Of a stretch of DNA of 64,000 nucleotides, positions 17,614 to 27,481 are shown piece after piece; positions within the stretch are counted from its first letter, which is position 1, and each line of letters begins with the position of its first letter. A model generated the notes under the pieces. The model saw only the letters and a list, made by a program, of their open reading frames with translations, ran no database searches and had not been told where the DNA came from. The translations under genes and the position numbers were made by a program. Location: positions 186,001-250,000 of the forward strand of contig NZ_JAKUMM010000008.1 of NCBI RefSeq assembly GCF_022601735.1, written 5' to 3'. Source of the DNA: Atopomonas sediminilitoris. Lineage in GTDB: Bacteria > Pseudomonadota > Gammaproteobacteria > Pseudomonadales > Pseudomonadaceae.

Positions 17614-18826
17614 AGTCGTTGTTATTGGCGCAGGCCCATCCGGCGCTATTGCGGCTGCCTTATTAAAACGCCAAGGGCATGATGTGCTGGTGATTGAGCG
17701 CCAGCACTTCCCACGCTTTAGCATTGGCGAAAGCTTGCTCACCCACTGCCTAGACTTCGTCGCCGAAGCGGGCATGCTGCCAGCGGTCGAAGCGGCCGGA
17801 TTTCAGTACAAGAACGGCGCCGCGTTCACTTGGCATGAGCAATACACCGACTTTGATTTTGGCGACAAATTCAGCCCCGGTCGCAACAGCACCTTTCAAG
17901 TGCAGCGGGCCGACTTTGACCAACTGCTCGCCGACCAAGCCAGCGCCCAAGGCGTCGAGATTCGCTATGGCGAAACCTTAGTGCAGGCCGACTTCAGTTC
18001 GGCGCAGCCACAGCTGACCGTGCAACGCGAAGATGGCGCGCAATACAACGTAAGCGCACGCTTTGTTTTAGACGGCAGCGGCTACGGCCGGGTGCTGCCG
18101 CGTCTGCTGGATTTAGAAACGCCCTCAGCCTTCCCCAGCCGCTGCGCCTTGTTTACCCACATCGAAGACCGCATCGACGACGCGCACTTTGACCGCAACA
18201 AGATCCTCATCAGTATTCACCCCGAACACCGCGGAGTGTGGTTTTGGCTGATTCCATTCAGCAACGGCCGCAGCTCGATTGGCGTGGTCGCCGAAGAAAG
18301 CTTCTATCACGATCGCCCCAGCGACCTGGCCACCTGCCTGCGCCAACTCACCACCGACGTGCCCATGCTGAAACGCATTCTCGGCAATGCCCAGTGGGAC
18401 ACTCCGGTCAACCGCCAAGCCGGTTACTCGGCCAACGTTAAAGCGCTGCACGGGCAAAATTTCGCTTTATTGGGCAATGCGGCGGAGTTCTTAGACCCGG
18501 TATTTTCCTCCGGTGTCACCATCGCCATGCACTCGGCCAGCCTTGCCGCAGGGCTGGTCCATCGCCAACTACAAGGCCAAGCCGTGGACTGGGATGCCGA
18601 ATTCAGCAAGCCGCTGATGCTCGGCGTCGACACCTTCCGCGCCTATGTCGAAGGCTGGTATGACGGCAGTTTCCAAAACGTGATTTTCCAGAGTGATCGC
18701 AACGCCGAGGTGAAGCGGATGATTTGCTCGATTCTGGCGGGTTACGCTTGGGACAGCAGCAACCCCTTTGTCGCCCAAGCCAAACGCCGACTGCGCGTCG
18801 TGAGTGAGTTATGCGCCTTAGACTGA
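17600..18826 (+). CDS. FAD-dependent oxidoreductase with flavin-halogenase features (aryl polyene cluster)
   Basis: Flavoprotein of 408 residues. VVVIGAGPSGAIAAALL is the Rossmann dinucleotide motif (GxGxxG), followed by the GESLL block. Two halogenase-like signatures are visible: GFQYKNGAAFTWHE, where Lys71 aligns with the catalytic Lys of flavin-dependent halogenases, and VWFWLIPF (214-219), matching WxWxIP. FDPVFSSGV-like LDPVFSSGV is the second FAD motif. It may hydroxylate or halogenate the aryl head group, but it could equally be a reductase or dehydrogenase of the same superfamily. It overlaps the exporter and the lipoprotein genes, so it is part of the operon. Confidence 0.78.
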   Translation: MEEREVVVIGAGPSGAIAAALLKRQGHDVLVIERQHFPRFSIGESLLTHCLDFVAEAGMLPAVEAAGFQYKNGAAFTWHEQYTDFDFGDKFSPGRNSTFQVQRADFDQLLADQASAQGVEIRYGETLVQADFSSAQPQLTVQREDGAQYNVSARFVLDGSGYGRVLPRLLDLETPSAFPSRCALFTHIEDRIDDAHFDRNKILISIHPEHRGVWFWLIPFSNGRSSIGVVAEESFYHDRPSDLATCLRQLTTDVPMLKRILGNAQWDTPVNRQAGYSANVKALHGQNFALLGNAAEFLDPVFSSGVTIAMHSASLAAGLVHRQLQGQAVDWDAEFSKPLMLGVDTFRAYVEGWYDGSFQNVIFQSDRNAEVKRMICSILAGYAWDSSNPFVAQAKRRLRVVSELCALD

Positions 18827-19335
18827 CCTTCGCCTGCGCCCTGCTAAGCCTTGTGCTTGGCGGGTGTAGCAGCACGCCATCGCAGCCCCTGAGCGACACC
18901 AAAAGCCTGGTCTTGCCGCAGCAGCTGTTAGTGGAGCACACCCCCAGCAATGGGCTAAAACGCTTGCTGCTGCTGGTCATCCAACCGCACGCGCAAGGCT
19001 CGCAGTGGTCACTCTTCGACCCGCTGGGCATGCCGCGCGAACGCATGCTGCTCACGCAAGGACAGTGGCAGCGCGAAGGGTTATTGCCGCCGTTCAAGCT
19101 CACCGATAGTCGTGAGTTATTTGCCGCGGTGCTGTTTGCCCTCAAGCCCCGCCACCGCTTAGCAGAGGACTACCCGCAAGCGCGCGAAGTGGATAACACC
19201 CGCTGCCTAACCCAAGCGCAGCAGTGCCGTTGGCAAGTCGACTACCATGCCAACGGCACCTTTAGCCTGCGCTTGGCCAACCAGCAGCGCTTCGAACTGC
19301 AACCCTTGGGCGCCGCCGCTGAGGCGCAACCATGA
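18811..19335 (+). CDS. DUF3261-type lipoprotein of the aryl polyene cluster
   Basis: Protein of 174 residues with a lipoprotein signal peptide; lipobox LVLGGCSS places the acylated Cys near residue 19-20. The rest is a small soluble domain with LLVIQPHAQGSQWSLFDPLGMPRER, matching the lipoprotein (DUF3261, ApeN type) seen beside the MMPL and LolA genes in other aryl polyene clusters. Probably the outer-membrane receiver or anchor for the polyene lipid, analogous to LolB; that role is inferred from context. It overlaps its neighbours by 16 bp and 4 bp. Confidence 0.78.
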   Translation: MRLRLTFACALLSLVLGGCSSTPSQPLSDTKSLVLPQQLLVEHTPSNGLKRLLLLVIQPHAQGSQWSLFDPLGMPRERMLLTQGQWQREGLLPPFKLTDSRELFAAVLFALKPRHRLAEDYPQAREVDNTRCLTQAQQCRWQVDYHANGTFSLRLANQQRFELQPLGAAAEAQP

Positions 19336-20504
19336 CCAGTTACCTCAATGCGCTCGGCCTCGTCTGCCCGTTAGGCGACACCCTTGAGGGCGTCAGCCGC
19401 GCCCTGTTTAACGGCGACAGCGGCCTGCAACCACAAAGCCACTGGATTGCCGACAAAACCGTGCCGGTGGGCGCCGTAACCGTGGCGCTGGCACCGTTGC
19501 CGGCCAGCGTCAGCGCCTTTGATAACCGCTGCAATCGCTTACTGCACCACGCACTGCAACCGATTTTGCCGGCGATAAAACAAGCCCTTAGTCGCTACGG
19601 TGCCACGCGTGTCGGCCTTGTGCTGGGCACCAGCACCGCCGGCATTCTGGAGGGTGGCCTAGCCATCCGCGAAGGCCAGTCCGCCGCGCAAGCCTACCTC
19701 GCACAAGAGCTGAGTTCCTGTAGCCGCTGGCTAGAACAGTGGCTCGGCTTGCAAGGGCCGGTGACGGTGATTTCCACCGCCTGTACCTCCGGCGCGCGGG
19801 CGCTCCTCAGCGCGCAGCGTTTGCTGCAAAGCGGGCTGTGCGATGCGGTGATCTGCGGCGGTGTCGACTCGCTCTGCCACCTGACGCTCAATGGCTTTGA
19901 TGCCTTAGAAGCCATCAGCCAAGTCCCGTGTTTGCCGCTGTCGCAGCAGCGCAACGGCATCAATATCGGTGAGGCAGCCGCGGTCTTCTTGATGACGCGC
20001 GAGCCCGGGCCCATCGCATTATTAGGCGCCGCCGCCAGCAGCGATGCGCACCATATGTCAGCGCCAGACCCCAGCGGCGCTGGTGCAGTCGCGGCCATGC
20101 GCGGCGCCTTAGCCAGCGCCCAATTAACCCCGGCACAGATTCACTACATCAACCTGCACGGCACCGCCACGCCCCACAATGACGCGATGGAAAGTCTCGC
20201 CGTGGCCGAGGTGTTTGGCGGCCGCGTGCCGTGCTCATCGACCAAGCCATTAACCGGTCACACGCTCGGCGCCGCCGGCGCGTTAGAAGCCGCGTTCTGC
20301 TGGCTCAGCCTCTCAAGCTACAACCCAGAAAGACGCCTACCTCCGCACCGCTGGGATGGCAACGCAGACCCGGCGCTGCCGACGCTGACCCTGGTCGATC
20401 ACGACACACGCTTAGCCCCAGCCCTAGCACCACGCCTGCTGAGCAACTCCTTTGCCTTTGGCGGCAACAATGCGTGCCTGATTTTAGGAGCGACCGATGC
20501 TTGA
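19332..20504 (+). CDS. apeO: Aryl polyene ketosynthase (ApeO type)
   Basis: Beta-ketoacyl-ACP synthase of 390 residues. The catalytic triad is complete: Cys151 in STACTSGAR, His276 in NLHGTATPHND and His310 in TKPLTGHTLGAAG. It should pair with the chain-length factor at 6794 as the elongating KS-CLF heterodimer of aryl polyene synthesis. It overlaps the lipoprotein gene (4 bp) and the dehydratase gene (8 bp). Its partner lies 12 kb away at the other end of the operon, as in other clusters of this type. Confidence 0.87.
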   Translation: MTSYLNALGLVCPLGDTLEGVSRALFNGDSGLQPQSHWIADKTVPVGAVTVALAPLPASVSAFDNRCNRLLHHALQPILPAIKQALSRYGATRVGLVLGTSTAGILEGGLAIREGQSAAQAYLAQELSSCSRWLEQWLGLQGPVTVISTACTSGARALLSAQRLLQSGLCDAVICGGVDSLCHLTLNGFDALEAISQVPCLPLSQQRNGINIGEAAAVFLMTREPGPIALLGAAASSDAHHMSAPDPSGAGAVAAMRGALASAQLTPAQIHYINLHGTATPHNDAMESLAVAEVFGGRVPCSSTKPLTGHTLGAAGALEAAFCWLSLSSYNPERRLPPHRWDGNADPALPTLTLVDHDTRLAPALAPRLLSNSFAFGGNNACLILGATDA

Positions 20505-20964
20505 CTGGCCCATCCATGAATTACTGCCGCATGCCGGCGAAATGATTTTGCTCGACCACGTCGTTGCGTTCGACCACGAAAGCCTGAAGGCCTCGGTCAC
20601 CATTGCCGCCAAGGGACTGTTCAATCAGGCAGACGGTAGCCTGCCGGCGTGGGTCGGTATCGAGATCATGGCCCAAGGCATTGCGGCCTTTGCTGGCTGC
20701 CATGCGCGCCAAGCAGGCAACCCAGCACCGCTCGGCTTTCTGCTCGGCAGCCGCCAGTATCAGTGCTCGCACCCCGCCATACCGGCAGGCACACCGCTGG
20801 GTTTAGAGGTCAAGCAATCGCTGCGCGATGACAACGGCATGGGCGTCTTTGAGTGTCGCCTGTCTAACGCGACCTACTGTTTAGAAGCGCGGCTTAATGT
20901 GTTTCAACCGCCGCACATTGAGCAATACCTGCAAGAAGCCAGCCCCCAAGGAGATCCCGCATGA
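20497..20964 (+). CDS. apeP: 3-hydroxyacyl-ACP dehydratase (ApeP type)
   Basis: Hotdog dehydratase of 155 residues related to FabA/FabZ: LLPHAGEMILLDHVVAF is the N-terminal strand-helix and PAWVGIEIMAQGIAAFAG the hot-dog helix bearing the acidic residue. Together with the dehydratase domain fused to the ligase it would give an alternating double-bond chain. No enoyl reductase is encoded in the operon, consistent with a polyene product. It overlaps KS and ketoreductase genes. Confidence 0.82.
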   Translation: MLDWPIHELLPHAGEMILLDHVVAFDHESLKASVTIAAKGLFNQADGSLPAWVGIEIMAQGIAAFAGCHARQAGNPAPLGFLLGSRQYQCSHPAIPAGTPLGLEVKQSLRDDNGMGVFECRLSNATYCLEARLNVFQPPHIEQYLQEASPQGDPA

Positions 20965-21689
20965 GCCAGCGCGTTTTAGTCACCGGCTCCAGTCGTGGCA
21001 TTGGTCGCGCCATTGCCCTTCGTCTTGCCGCCAGTGGTCACGACATCGTGCTGCATTGCCGCAGTCGTCGCGACGAAGCCGAGCGTGTCGCCGCTGACAT
21101 CCATGCCCTCGGGCGCAGCACGCAAATTTTGCAATTCGACGTCAGCCAACGCGAAGCTTGCGCCGCCGCCCTAGAGGCCGATATCGAGCAACACGGCGCT
21201 TACTACGGCGTGGTATGCAACGCCGGACTCACCCGCGACGGCGCCTTCCCTGCGTTGACCGGCGAGGACTGGGACAGCGTATTGCGCACCAACCTCGACG
21301 GTTTCTATAACGTGCTGCACCCGTTGATCATGCCGATGATTCGTCGACGCGCGGCCGGCCGAATTGTCTGCATCACCTCCGTCTCTGGGCTGATCGGCAA
21401 TCGCGGCCAAGTTAACTACAGCGCCTCCAAAGCCGGTGTGATCGGTGCCGCCAAAGCCCTAGCCATCGAGCTGGGAAAACGTAAAATCACCGTCAACTGC
21501 GTAGCCCCCGGCCTGATCGAGACCGACATGCTGGATGAGCATGTGCCGATCGATGAGATCCTCAAGATGATCCCTGCCGCTCGCATGGGGCGCGCCGAAG
21601 AGGTCGCTAGTGCGGTCAATTTCCTGATGTCGGCCGAGGCCGACTACATCACCCGCCAAGTGCTGGCGGTTAACGGTGGTTTGTGTTGA
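20961..21689 (+). CDS. apeQ: 3-oxoacyl-ACP reductase (ApeQ, FabG-like)
   Basis: Short-chain dehydrogenase of 242 residues, NADPH-dependent reducer of the beta-keto group after each condensation. Cofactor motif TGSSRGIGRAIA (8-19), NNAG-like CNAGLTRDG, and catalytic Ser140, Tyr153 and Lys157 in ITSVSG and NYSASKAGV. The C-terminus VLAVNGGLC matches FabG-like enzymes (V.GG). Its stop codon is followed directly by the ATG of the last ketosynthase. Confidence 0.88.
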   Translation: MSQRVLVTGSSRGIGRAIALRLAASGHDIVLHCRSRRDEAERVAADIHALGRSTQILQFDVSQREACAAALEADIEQHGAYYGVVCNAGLTRDGAFPALTGEDWDSVLRTNLDGFYNVLHPLIMPMIRRRAAGRIVCITSVSGLIGNRGQVNYSASKAGVIGAAKALAIELGKRKITVNCVAPGLIETDMLDEHVPIDEILKMIPAARMGRAEEVASAVNFLMSAEADYITRQVLAVNGGLC

Positions 21690-22925
21690 ATGAGTAGTTT
21701 TAAGCGCGTCGTCGTCACCGGCATGGCCGGCATTACCGCCTTGGGCAATGACTGGAGCAGCATCCTCGCCGCCTTCAGCGCTGGACAAAGTGGCATTCGC
21801 TATATGCACGAGTGGGATCGCTACAGCGAGCTAAACACCCGCCTTGGCGGCCCGGTGGATCATTTCCAAGTGCCCAGCCACTGGACGCGCAAACAACTGC
21901 GCAGCATGGGCCGGGTGTCACGCTTATCGGTCGCCGCCGCTGAGCAAGCGCTGGCGCACGCCGGCTTGCTCGACGACGCCAGTATCCGCGATGGCCGTAT
22001 GGGCGTGGCCTGCGGCTCATCCACCGGCAGCACCGATGAGGTCAAAGCCTTTGGCAACATGCTGATCAACGGCACCGCCGATGGGCTCAATGCCAACTCT
22101 TATGTGCGCATGATGCCGCACACCACGGCCGCCAATATCAGCATCTTCTTTGGTCTCAAAGGCCGCCTGATTCCCACCTCCAGTGCTTGCACCAGCGGTA
22201 GCCAAGGGATCGGCTATGCCTACGAGGCCATCAAGTTTGGCCGCCTGCCGCTGATGCTCGCCGGCGGCGCTGAAGAGCTGTGCCCGACCGAGGCCATGGT
22301 GTTTGACGCGCTCTACGCCACCAGCCTGAAAAACGACAACCCAAGCCACAGCCCAAGCCCCTACGACAGCCAGCGTGACGGCCTCGTTATCGGTGAAGGC
22401 GCCGGCATGCTGGTATTAGAAGAGCTGGAGCACGCGCAAGCACGCGGCGCGACTATCTATGCCGAGATTGTTGGCTTTGGCTGTAACGCTGACGGCCAGC
22501 ACACCACGCGCCCCGAGCAAATCACCATGCGCGGCGCAATGGAGTTGGCCCTCGCCGATGCAGCGCTGGCGCCTAGCGCCATTGGTTACGTCAACGGTCA
22601 CGGCACCGCGACCGAGCAAGGCGACATTGCCGAAACCCTCGCCACCCACACGCTGTTTGGCGCGCAGATGCCCATCAGCTCGCAGAAAAGCTACCTTGGC
22701 CACACCTTAGGCGCCTGCGGCGCACTGGAGTCTTGGTTCAGCATCGAGATGCTCAATAGCGATCAGTATGTGCCGACGCTCAACTTGCACAACATCGACC
22801 CTCGCTGCGGCGAGCTGGATTATCTGCGCGGCGAACTACGCACGCTGAGCAACGAATACGTCATGAACAACAACTTTGCCTTTGGCGGCGTTAACACCTC
22901 GTTAATCTTCCGCCGTTGGGCTTAA
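21690..22925 (+). CDS. apeR: Aryl polyene ketosynthase 2 (ApeR type)
   Basis: FabF-like beta-ketoacyl-ACP synthase of 411 residues with a full active site: Cys167 in TSSACTSGSQ, the NGHGTATEQGD His, and the SYLGHTLGACG His. In the characterised pathway ApeR is a stand-alone ketosynthase acting on early condensation, separate from the KS-CLF pair. It starts immediately after the ketoreductase stop. It ends the core aryl polyene genes; no terminator is visible before the next gene 33 bp on. Confidence 0.87.
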   Translation: MSSFKRVVVTGMAGITALGNDWSSILAAFSAGQSGIRYMHEWDRYSELNTRLGGPVDHFQVPSHWTRKQLRSMGRVSRLSVAAAEQALAHAGLLDDASIRDGRMGVACGSSTGSTDEVKAFGNMLINGTADGLNANSYVRMMPHTTAANISIFFGLKGRLIPTSSACTSGSQGIGYAYEAIKFGRLPLMLAGGAEELCPTEAMVFDALYATSLKNDNPSHSPSPYDSQRDGLVIGEGAGMLVLEELEHAQARGATIYAEIVGFGCNADGQHTTRPEQITMRGAMELALADAALAPSAIGYVNGHGTATEQGDIAETLATHTLFGAQMPISSQKSYLGHTLGACGALESWFSIEMLNSDQYVPTLNLHNIDPRCGELDYLRGELRTLSNEYVMNNNFAFGGVNTSLIFRRWA

Positions 22926-22958
22926 CTCACCCGTCACTCACCGAAAAGGATGTTCCAC

Positions 22959-23342
22959 GTGTCTACGCTGCGCCACTTTACCCGCCTGCTTTGCTTGGCC
23001 TTTATCACCGTCGCGCTGGTCGGCTGCACCAGCAAGCCCCTGCTCACCCCGCAAGAGGCGCTGTATAGCGGCAAGACCGAGCAGCAAGTGCATGACGCGA
23101 TTATGACCGGACTAGAACAGCGCGGCTGGACCGTAACCGCGCAACGCCCACAGCTGATTCAGGCCAAGATTGTGGTGCGCGCCAAGCACGGCGCCGAGAT
23201 TGACATCCCTTATTCAGCCACTATGTTCAGCATTAACTACCGCGACAGCTTTGGGCTGGACTACAAAGAAGGCAAGATTCATCGCAATTACAACCGCTGG
23301 GTTAACAACCTGCGTGCCGTGATTGCGCAACAACTCAACTAA
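22959..23342 (+). CDS. Small lipoprotein of unknown function
   Basis: About 127 residues with a lipoprotein signal peptide; lipobox ALVGC gives acylated Cys near residue 23. GTG at 22959 is preferred because AAAAGGA (22943-22949) would overlap the ATG at 22950 but is correctly spaced for the GTG. The mature part (EQQVHDAIMTGLEQRGWTV, then AEIDIPYSATMFSINYRDS) resembles small envelope lipoproteins with an alpha-beta domain that I cannot name. It follows the last polyene gene without a visible terminator and may be co-transcribed. Confidence 0.7.
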   Translation: MSTLRHFTRLLCLAFITVALVGCTSKPLLTPQEALYSGKTEQQVHDAIMTGLEQRGWTVTAQRPQLIQAKIVVRAKHGAEIDIPYSATMFSINYRDSFGLDYKEGKIHRNYNRWVNNLRAVIAQQLN

Positions 23343-23370
23343 TCCTCCCCCCAACACAAGGATGCGTTTA

Positions 23371-23820
23371 ATGAAATCGCTCAAACTGTGCAACATCGCT
23401 CTGGTTGGCGCCCTGACCGTAGCCGCCACACAAACCGCTAATGCCCGTGATACCGCGTTGTTTTTAGACTTTGACAGCGTTGTTGCCGAAGCAACCCAAG
23501 CTGGCCGACTGGATGGCAGCGTTAAGTTTTACCTCACTGGCGAAACCCTACCCGGCAAAGCCAGCATCGTGCGCGAAGTGGTGACCAACAAAAAAACCAA
23601 TGCCTTTAACAAAAGTGATGAAGAGGCCTGCAGCTGGGTGCTGCAGTCAGCCTTAATCACCCTGCAAGATGCGGCCAAAGCTGCCGGGGCCAACGCGGTA
23701 ACCGATATCGTCAGTTTTTATAAGCGCAAAGAATACAAAAGCAGCAAACAATTCGAATGCCATGCCGGCGCCTTCGTTGCAGGCACGGCATTAAAAGGAA
23801 ATCTGGCCAATGTTAAGTAA
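23371..23820 (+). CDS. Conserved secreted protein, function unknown
   Basis: Protein of 149 residues with a Sec signal peptide (MKSLKLCNIALVGALTVAA..., cleavage after Ala-Asn-Ala, ~25). It contains TNKKTNAFNKSDEEACSWVL and FECHAGAFVAGTALKG, a pattern I recall from proteins annotated, probably wrongly, as excinuclease ATPase subunit; there is no ATPase motif here. Two Cys, in DEEACSW and FECHAG, could form a disulfide. Start chosen at 23371 because AAGG sits about 10 nt upstream. Its end overlaps the cytochrome gene by 11 bp. No function can be proposed beyond periplasmic location. Confidence 0.72.
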   Translation: MKSLKLCNIALVGALTVAATQTANARDTALFLDFDSVVAEATQAGRLDGSVKFYLTGETLPGKASIVREVVTNKKTNAFNKSDEEACSWVLQSALITLQDAAKAAGANAVTDIVSFYKRKEYKSSKQFECHAGAFVAGTALKGNLANVK

Positions 23821-24139
23821 GCGCCGCTTGCTAAGCGCCTTGGCCGTCGCCGCGCTACTGCCCGCCAGCGCCGTAGCCGATGCCAGCACGCAAGGCGAGC
23901 AACTGTTTCAGCAACACTGCGCCAAGTGCCACGGCAGCACCGGCCAAGCCAATACGTGGCGCGGCTGGCTGTTTTTCGCCAAAAACCTTAGCAAGTCTAG
24001 CTGGCAGAACAGCGTCAGCGACGATGAGATCACTCAAGCGATTAAGCAAGGCCCAGGGGTCATGCCCGCCTATGCCGACAGCCTGAGCAGTGATGAGCAA
24101 CAGAACATCCTTAAGTTTGTTCGCACGCTCGGCAACTGA
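23810..24139 (+). CDS. Small monohaem c-type cytochrome
   Basis: Periplasmic protein of 109 residues with a signal peptide (to about residue 24) and one CXXCH haem site, CAKCHGSTG, plus a downstream Met in PGVMPAYADSLS as the likely sixth ligand. The length and QGEQLFQQHCAKCHG start are those of class I cytochromes of the c5/cbb3-P type. The stop is followed by a strong terminator. It lies at the end of a three-gene envelope set downstream of the aryl polyene genes; electron partners are unknown. Confidence 0.85.
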   Translation: MLSKRRLLSALAVAALLPASAVADASTQGEQLFQQHCAKCHGSTGQANTWRGWLFFAKNLSKSSWQNSVSDDEITQAIKQGPGVMPAYADSLSSDEQQNILKFVRTLGN

Positions 24140-24158
24140 ATCAATACTGCGCGCTGAC

Positions 24159-24190
24159 GCCGTGCCTAGGTCGCCTAGGCACGGCTTTTT
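24159..24190 (+). terminator. Intrinsic terminator after the cytochrome gene
   Basis: Twelve-bp perfect stem GCCGTGCCTAGG / CCTAGGCACGGC with a 3-nt loop followed by TTTTT. First clear terminator after the start of the aryl polyene operon at 6.7 kb. Confidence 0.87.
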
Positions 24191-24218
24191 CTTGGCTTTA
24201 ACACCCTAAGGACAGCCC

Positions 24219-24794
24219 ATGAACCGGCATGCCATCGCCACCCTTTGCTGCACTTTTCTTTTAAGCGCCTGTACCGCCGTACAAGTGCAACCACTGGCCA
24301 GCGCCCCTGAACAGCTGTGCATCAAGAACAACCCGAAGGTGCAGGTCAGCGACTTTGTCAGCGTGATGCAAAGCGGCTTTCAACGGTACGGATTTAACAC
24401 TCAAGTGGTGGATAACCCCTCACTCAGCGACTGCCCGTACGTCGTCACCTATACCGCGCGCCGGACATGGGACATCGTGCCTTACGTGTCGCTGGCGGAA
24501 ATCCATATTTTCAACGAACAACGTCGGGAAGTCGCCAACGCCCATTACCACTTACGCGGCAAAGGCGGTTTCTCGCTGATGAAATGGCAAGGCACTCAAG
24601 CCAAGATCAGCCCCGTGATGGATCAGTTGCTCAGCAAAAGCAGTGTATTGGTAACACCCATCCAGCCTGCTCAGCCCACGCCAACAAGCAGTACAGGGCT
24701 AAGCAAGGAGCAGCAAGTAGAGGCGTTGCGCCAAGAAAAACTCAGTTATGAGCAATACCAAGCGCGCTACAAAGCGATTATGAACGCACCGTAA
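24219..24794 (+). CDS. Sbal_3080-like lipoprotein
   Basis: Lipoprotein of 191 residues: the signal peptide ends in LLSAC, giving Cys18 as the acylated residue. EQLCIKNNPKVQVSDFVSVMQSGFQRYG and TYTARRTWDIVPYVSLAEIHIF fit a small family of gammaproteobacterial lipoproteins named after Sbal_3080; function unknown. The C-terminal ~50 residues are Pro/Thr/Gln-rich then helical (KEQQVEALRQEKLSYEQYQAR), resembling a short coiled-coil tail. It is separated from the previous gene by a terminator, so has its own promoter, and is convergent with hemE. Confidence 0.75.
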   Translation: MNRHAIATLCCTFLLSACTAVQVQPLASAPEQLCIKNNPKVQVSDFVSVMQSGFQRYGFNTQVVDNPSLSDCPYVVTYTARRTWDIVPYVSLAEIHIFNEQRREVANAHYHLRGKGGFSLMKWQGTQAKISPVMDQLLSKSSVLVTPIQPAQPTPTSSTGLSKEQQVEALRQEKLSYEQYQARYKAIMNAP

Positions 24795-24828
24795 AACAAC
24801 AAGGGCCGCAATCGCGGCCCTTGTTGTT
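24795..24828. terminator. Bidirectional terminator between lipoprotein gene and hemE
   Basis: Long perfect stem AACAACAAGGGCCGC / GCGGCCCTTGTTGTT with a 4-nt loop, between convergent genes; it touches the hemE stop region at 24828. Confidence 0.85.
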
Positions 24829-25895
24829 TATTGATGGTATGGCGCCGAGAGCTCGTGCACCGCCTCGAAAAAGGCTTTGGCGTGCTCTGGATTGACCTCA
24901 GGCGTAATGCCGTGGCCAAGGTTAAACACGTGACCGGTGCCGTGGCCGTAAGAGGCCAAAATACGTCCCACTTCGGCGCGGATCGCCTCGGGTTTGGCGT
25001 ACAGCACGCTAGGGTCCATGTTGCCTTGCAGGGCGACTTTATTGCCCACGCGGCTGCGAGCACTGGCGATGTCACACGTCCAGTCGAGGCCCAGTGCTTG
25101 TGCGCCGCAGTCGGCCATCGACTCTAACCACAAGCCGCCGCCTTTGGTGAACACGATCACCGGCACAGTGCGGCCATCGTGCTCGCGGATCAAACCGTCG
25201 ATGATCTTCTGCATATAGGCCAGCGAGAACTCTTGGTACGCCGCCGCCGATAAGCTGCCGCCCCACGAATCGAAAATCTGCACCGCTTGCGCGCCGGCTT
25301 TGATTTGCCCGTTAAGGTAGGCGGTAACCGATTGCGCGAGCTTATCCAGCAGCGCGTGCATGGCTTGCGGATCGCTGTAGAGCATGGCCTTGGACTTGCG
25401 GAAATCTTTGCTAGAGCCGCCTTCAACCATGTAAGTGGCCAGCGTCCAGGGGCTACCGGAGAAGCCGATCAGCGGCACGCGGCCGTTAAGCTCACGGCGG
25501 ATGGTACGCACGGCATCCATCACGTAGCCCAAGTCTTTTTCCGGATCAGGGATCGGCAGAGCGTCGATATCCGCCGCGCTGTTAATCACCTTTTTGAAAC
25601 GTGGGCCTTCACCGGTTTCAAAGTATAGGCCTTGGCCCATGGCATCAGGCACGGTGAGGATGTCCGAAAACAAAATCGCAGCGTCGATTTGCGGGTAACG
25701 CTCCAGCGGCTGCAAGGTGACCTCGCAGGCCAGCTCAGGGTTCATGCACAGGCTCATGAAGTCGCCTGCTTTAGCCCGCGTGGCGCGGTATTCCGGCAGA
25801 TAACGCCCCGCTTGGCGCATCATCCACACTGGCGTGACATCGACCGGCTGCTTGAGCAGCGCACGCAAGAAACGATCGTTTTTCAGTTCAGACAT
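24828..25895 (-). CDS. hemE: Uroporphyrinogen decarboxylase
   Basis: Haem-biosynthesis enzyme of 355 residues converting uroporphyrinogen III to coproporphyrinogen III. Full-length, with N-terminal [29 protein letters not shown] (Arg and Asp region of the active site), [12 protein letters not shown] and [17 protein letters not shown]. All expected blocks are present and the C-terminus [22 protein letters not shown] is typical. It starts at 25895 near its own promoter region; the terminator of gltD separates it from the upstream gene. Confidence 0.96.
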   Translation of the reverse strand: MSELKNDRFLRALLKQPVDVTPVWMMRQAGRYLPEYRATRAKAGDFMSLCMNPELACEVTLQPLERYPQIDAAILFSDILTVPDAMGQGLYFETGEGPRFKKVINSAADIDALPIPDPEKDLGYVMDAVRTIRRELNGRVPLIGFSGSPWTLATYMVEGGSSKDFRKSKAMLYSDPQAMHALLDKLAQSVTAYLNGQIKAGAQAVQIFDSWGGSLSAAAYQEFSLAYMQKIIDGLIREHDGRTVPVIVFTKGGGLWLESMADCGAQALGLDWTCDIASARSRVGNKVALQGNMDPSVLYAKPEAIRAEVGRILASYGHGTGHVFNLGHGITPEVNPEHAKAFFEAVHELSAPYHQ

Positions 25896-25940
25896 ACATC
25901 ACCCCAAAATTCACTGCGCGCATTGTCGCAAAGCGCAAAA

Positions 25941-25970
25941 CAAAAGGCACGGCGAGTGCCGTGCCTTTTG
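25941..25970 (-). terminator. Terminator after gltD
   Basis: Thirteen-bp stem CAAAAGGCACGGC / GCCGTGCCTTTTG with a 4-nt loop; on the minus strand it is followed by TTTTG and lies 30 bp past the gltD stop. Confidence 0.75.
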
Positions 25971-26000
25971 CTGATCGATTGATCTGACGCAAGCCGTGGC

Positions 26001-27443
<1,443 letters not shown>

Positions 27444-27481
27444 TCAAGCGTCACGCCTCAAGCTGTAACTCATCAGGGTTG

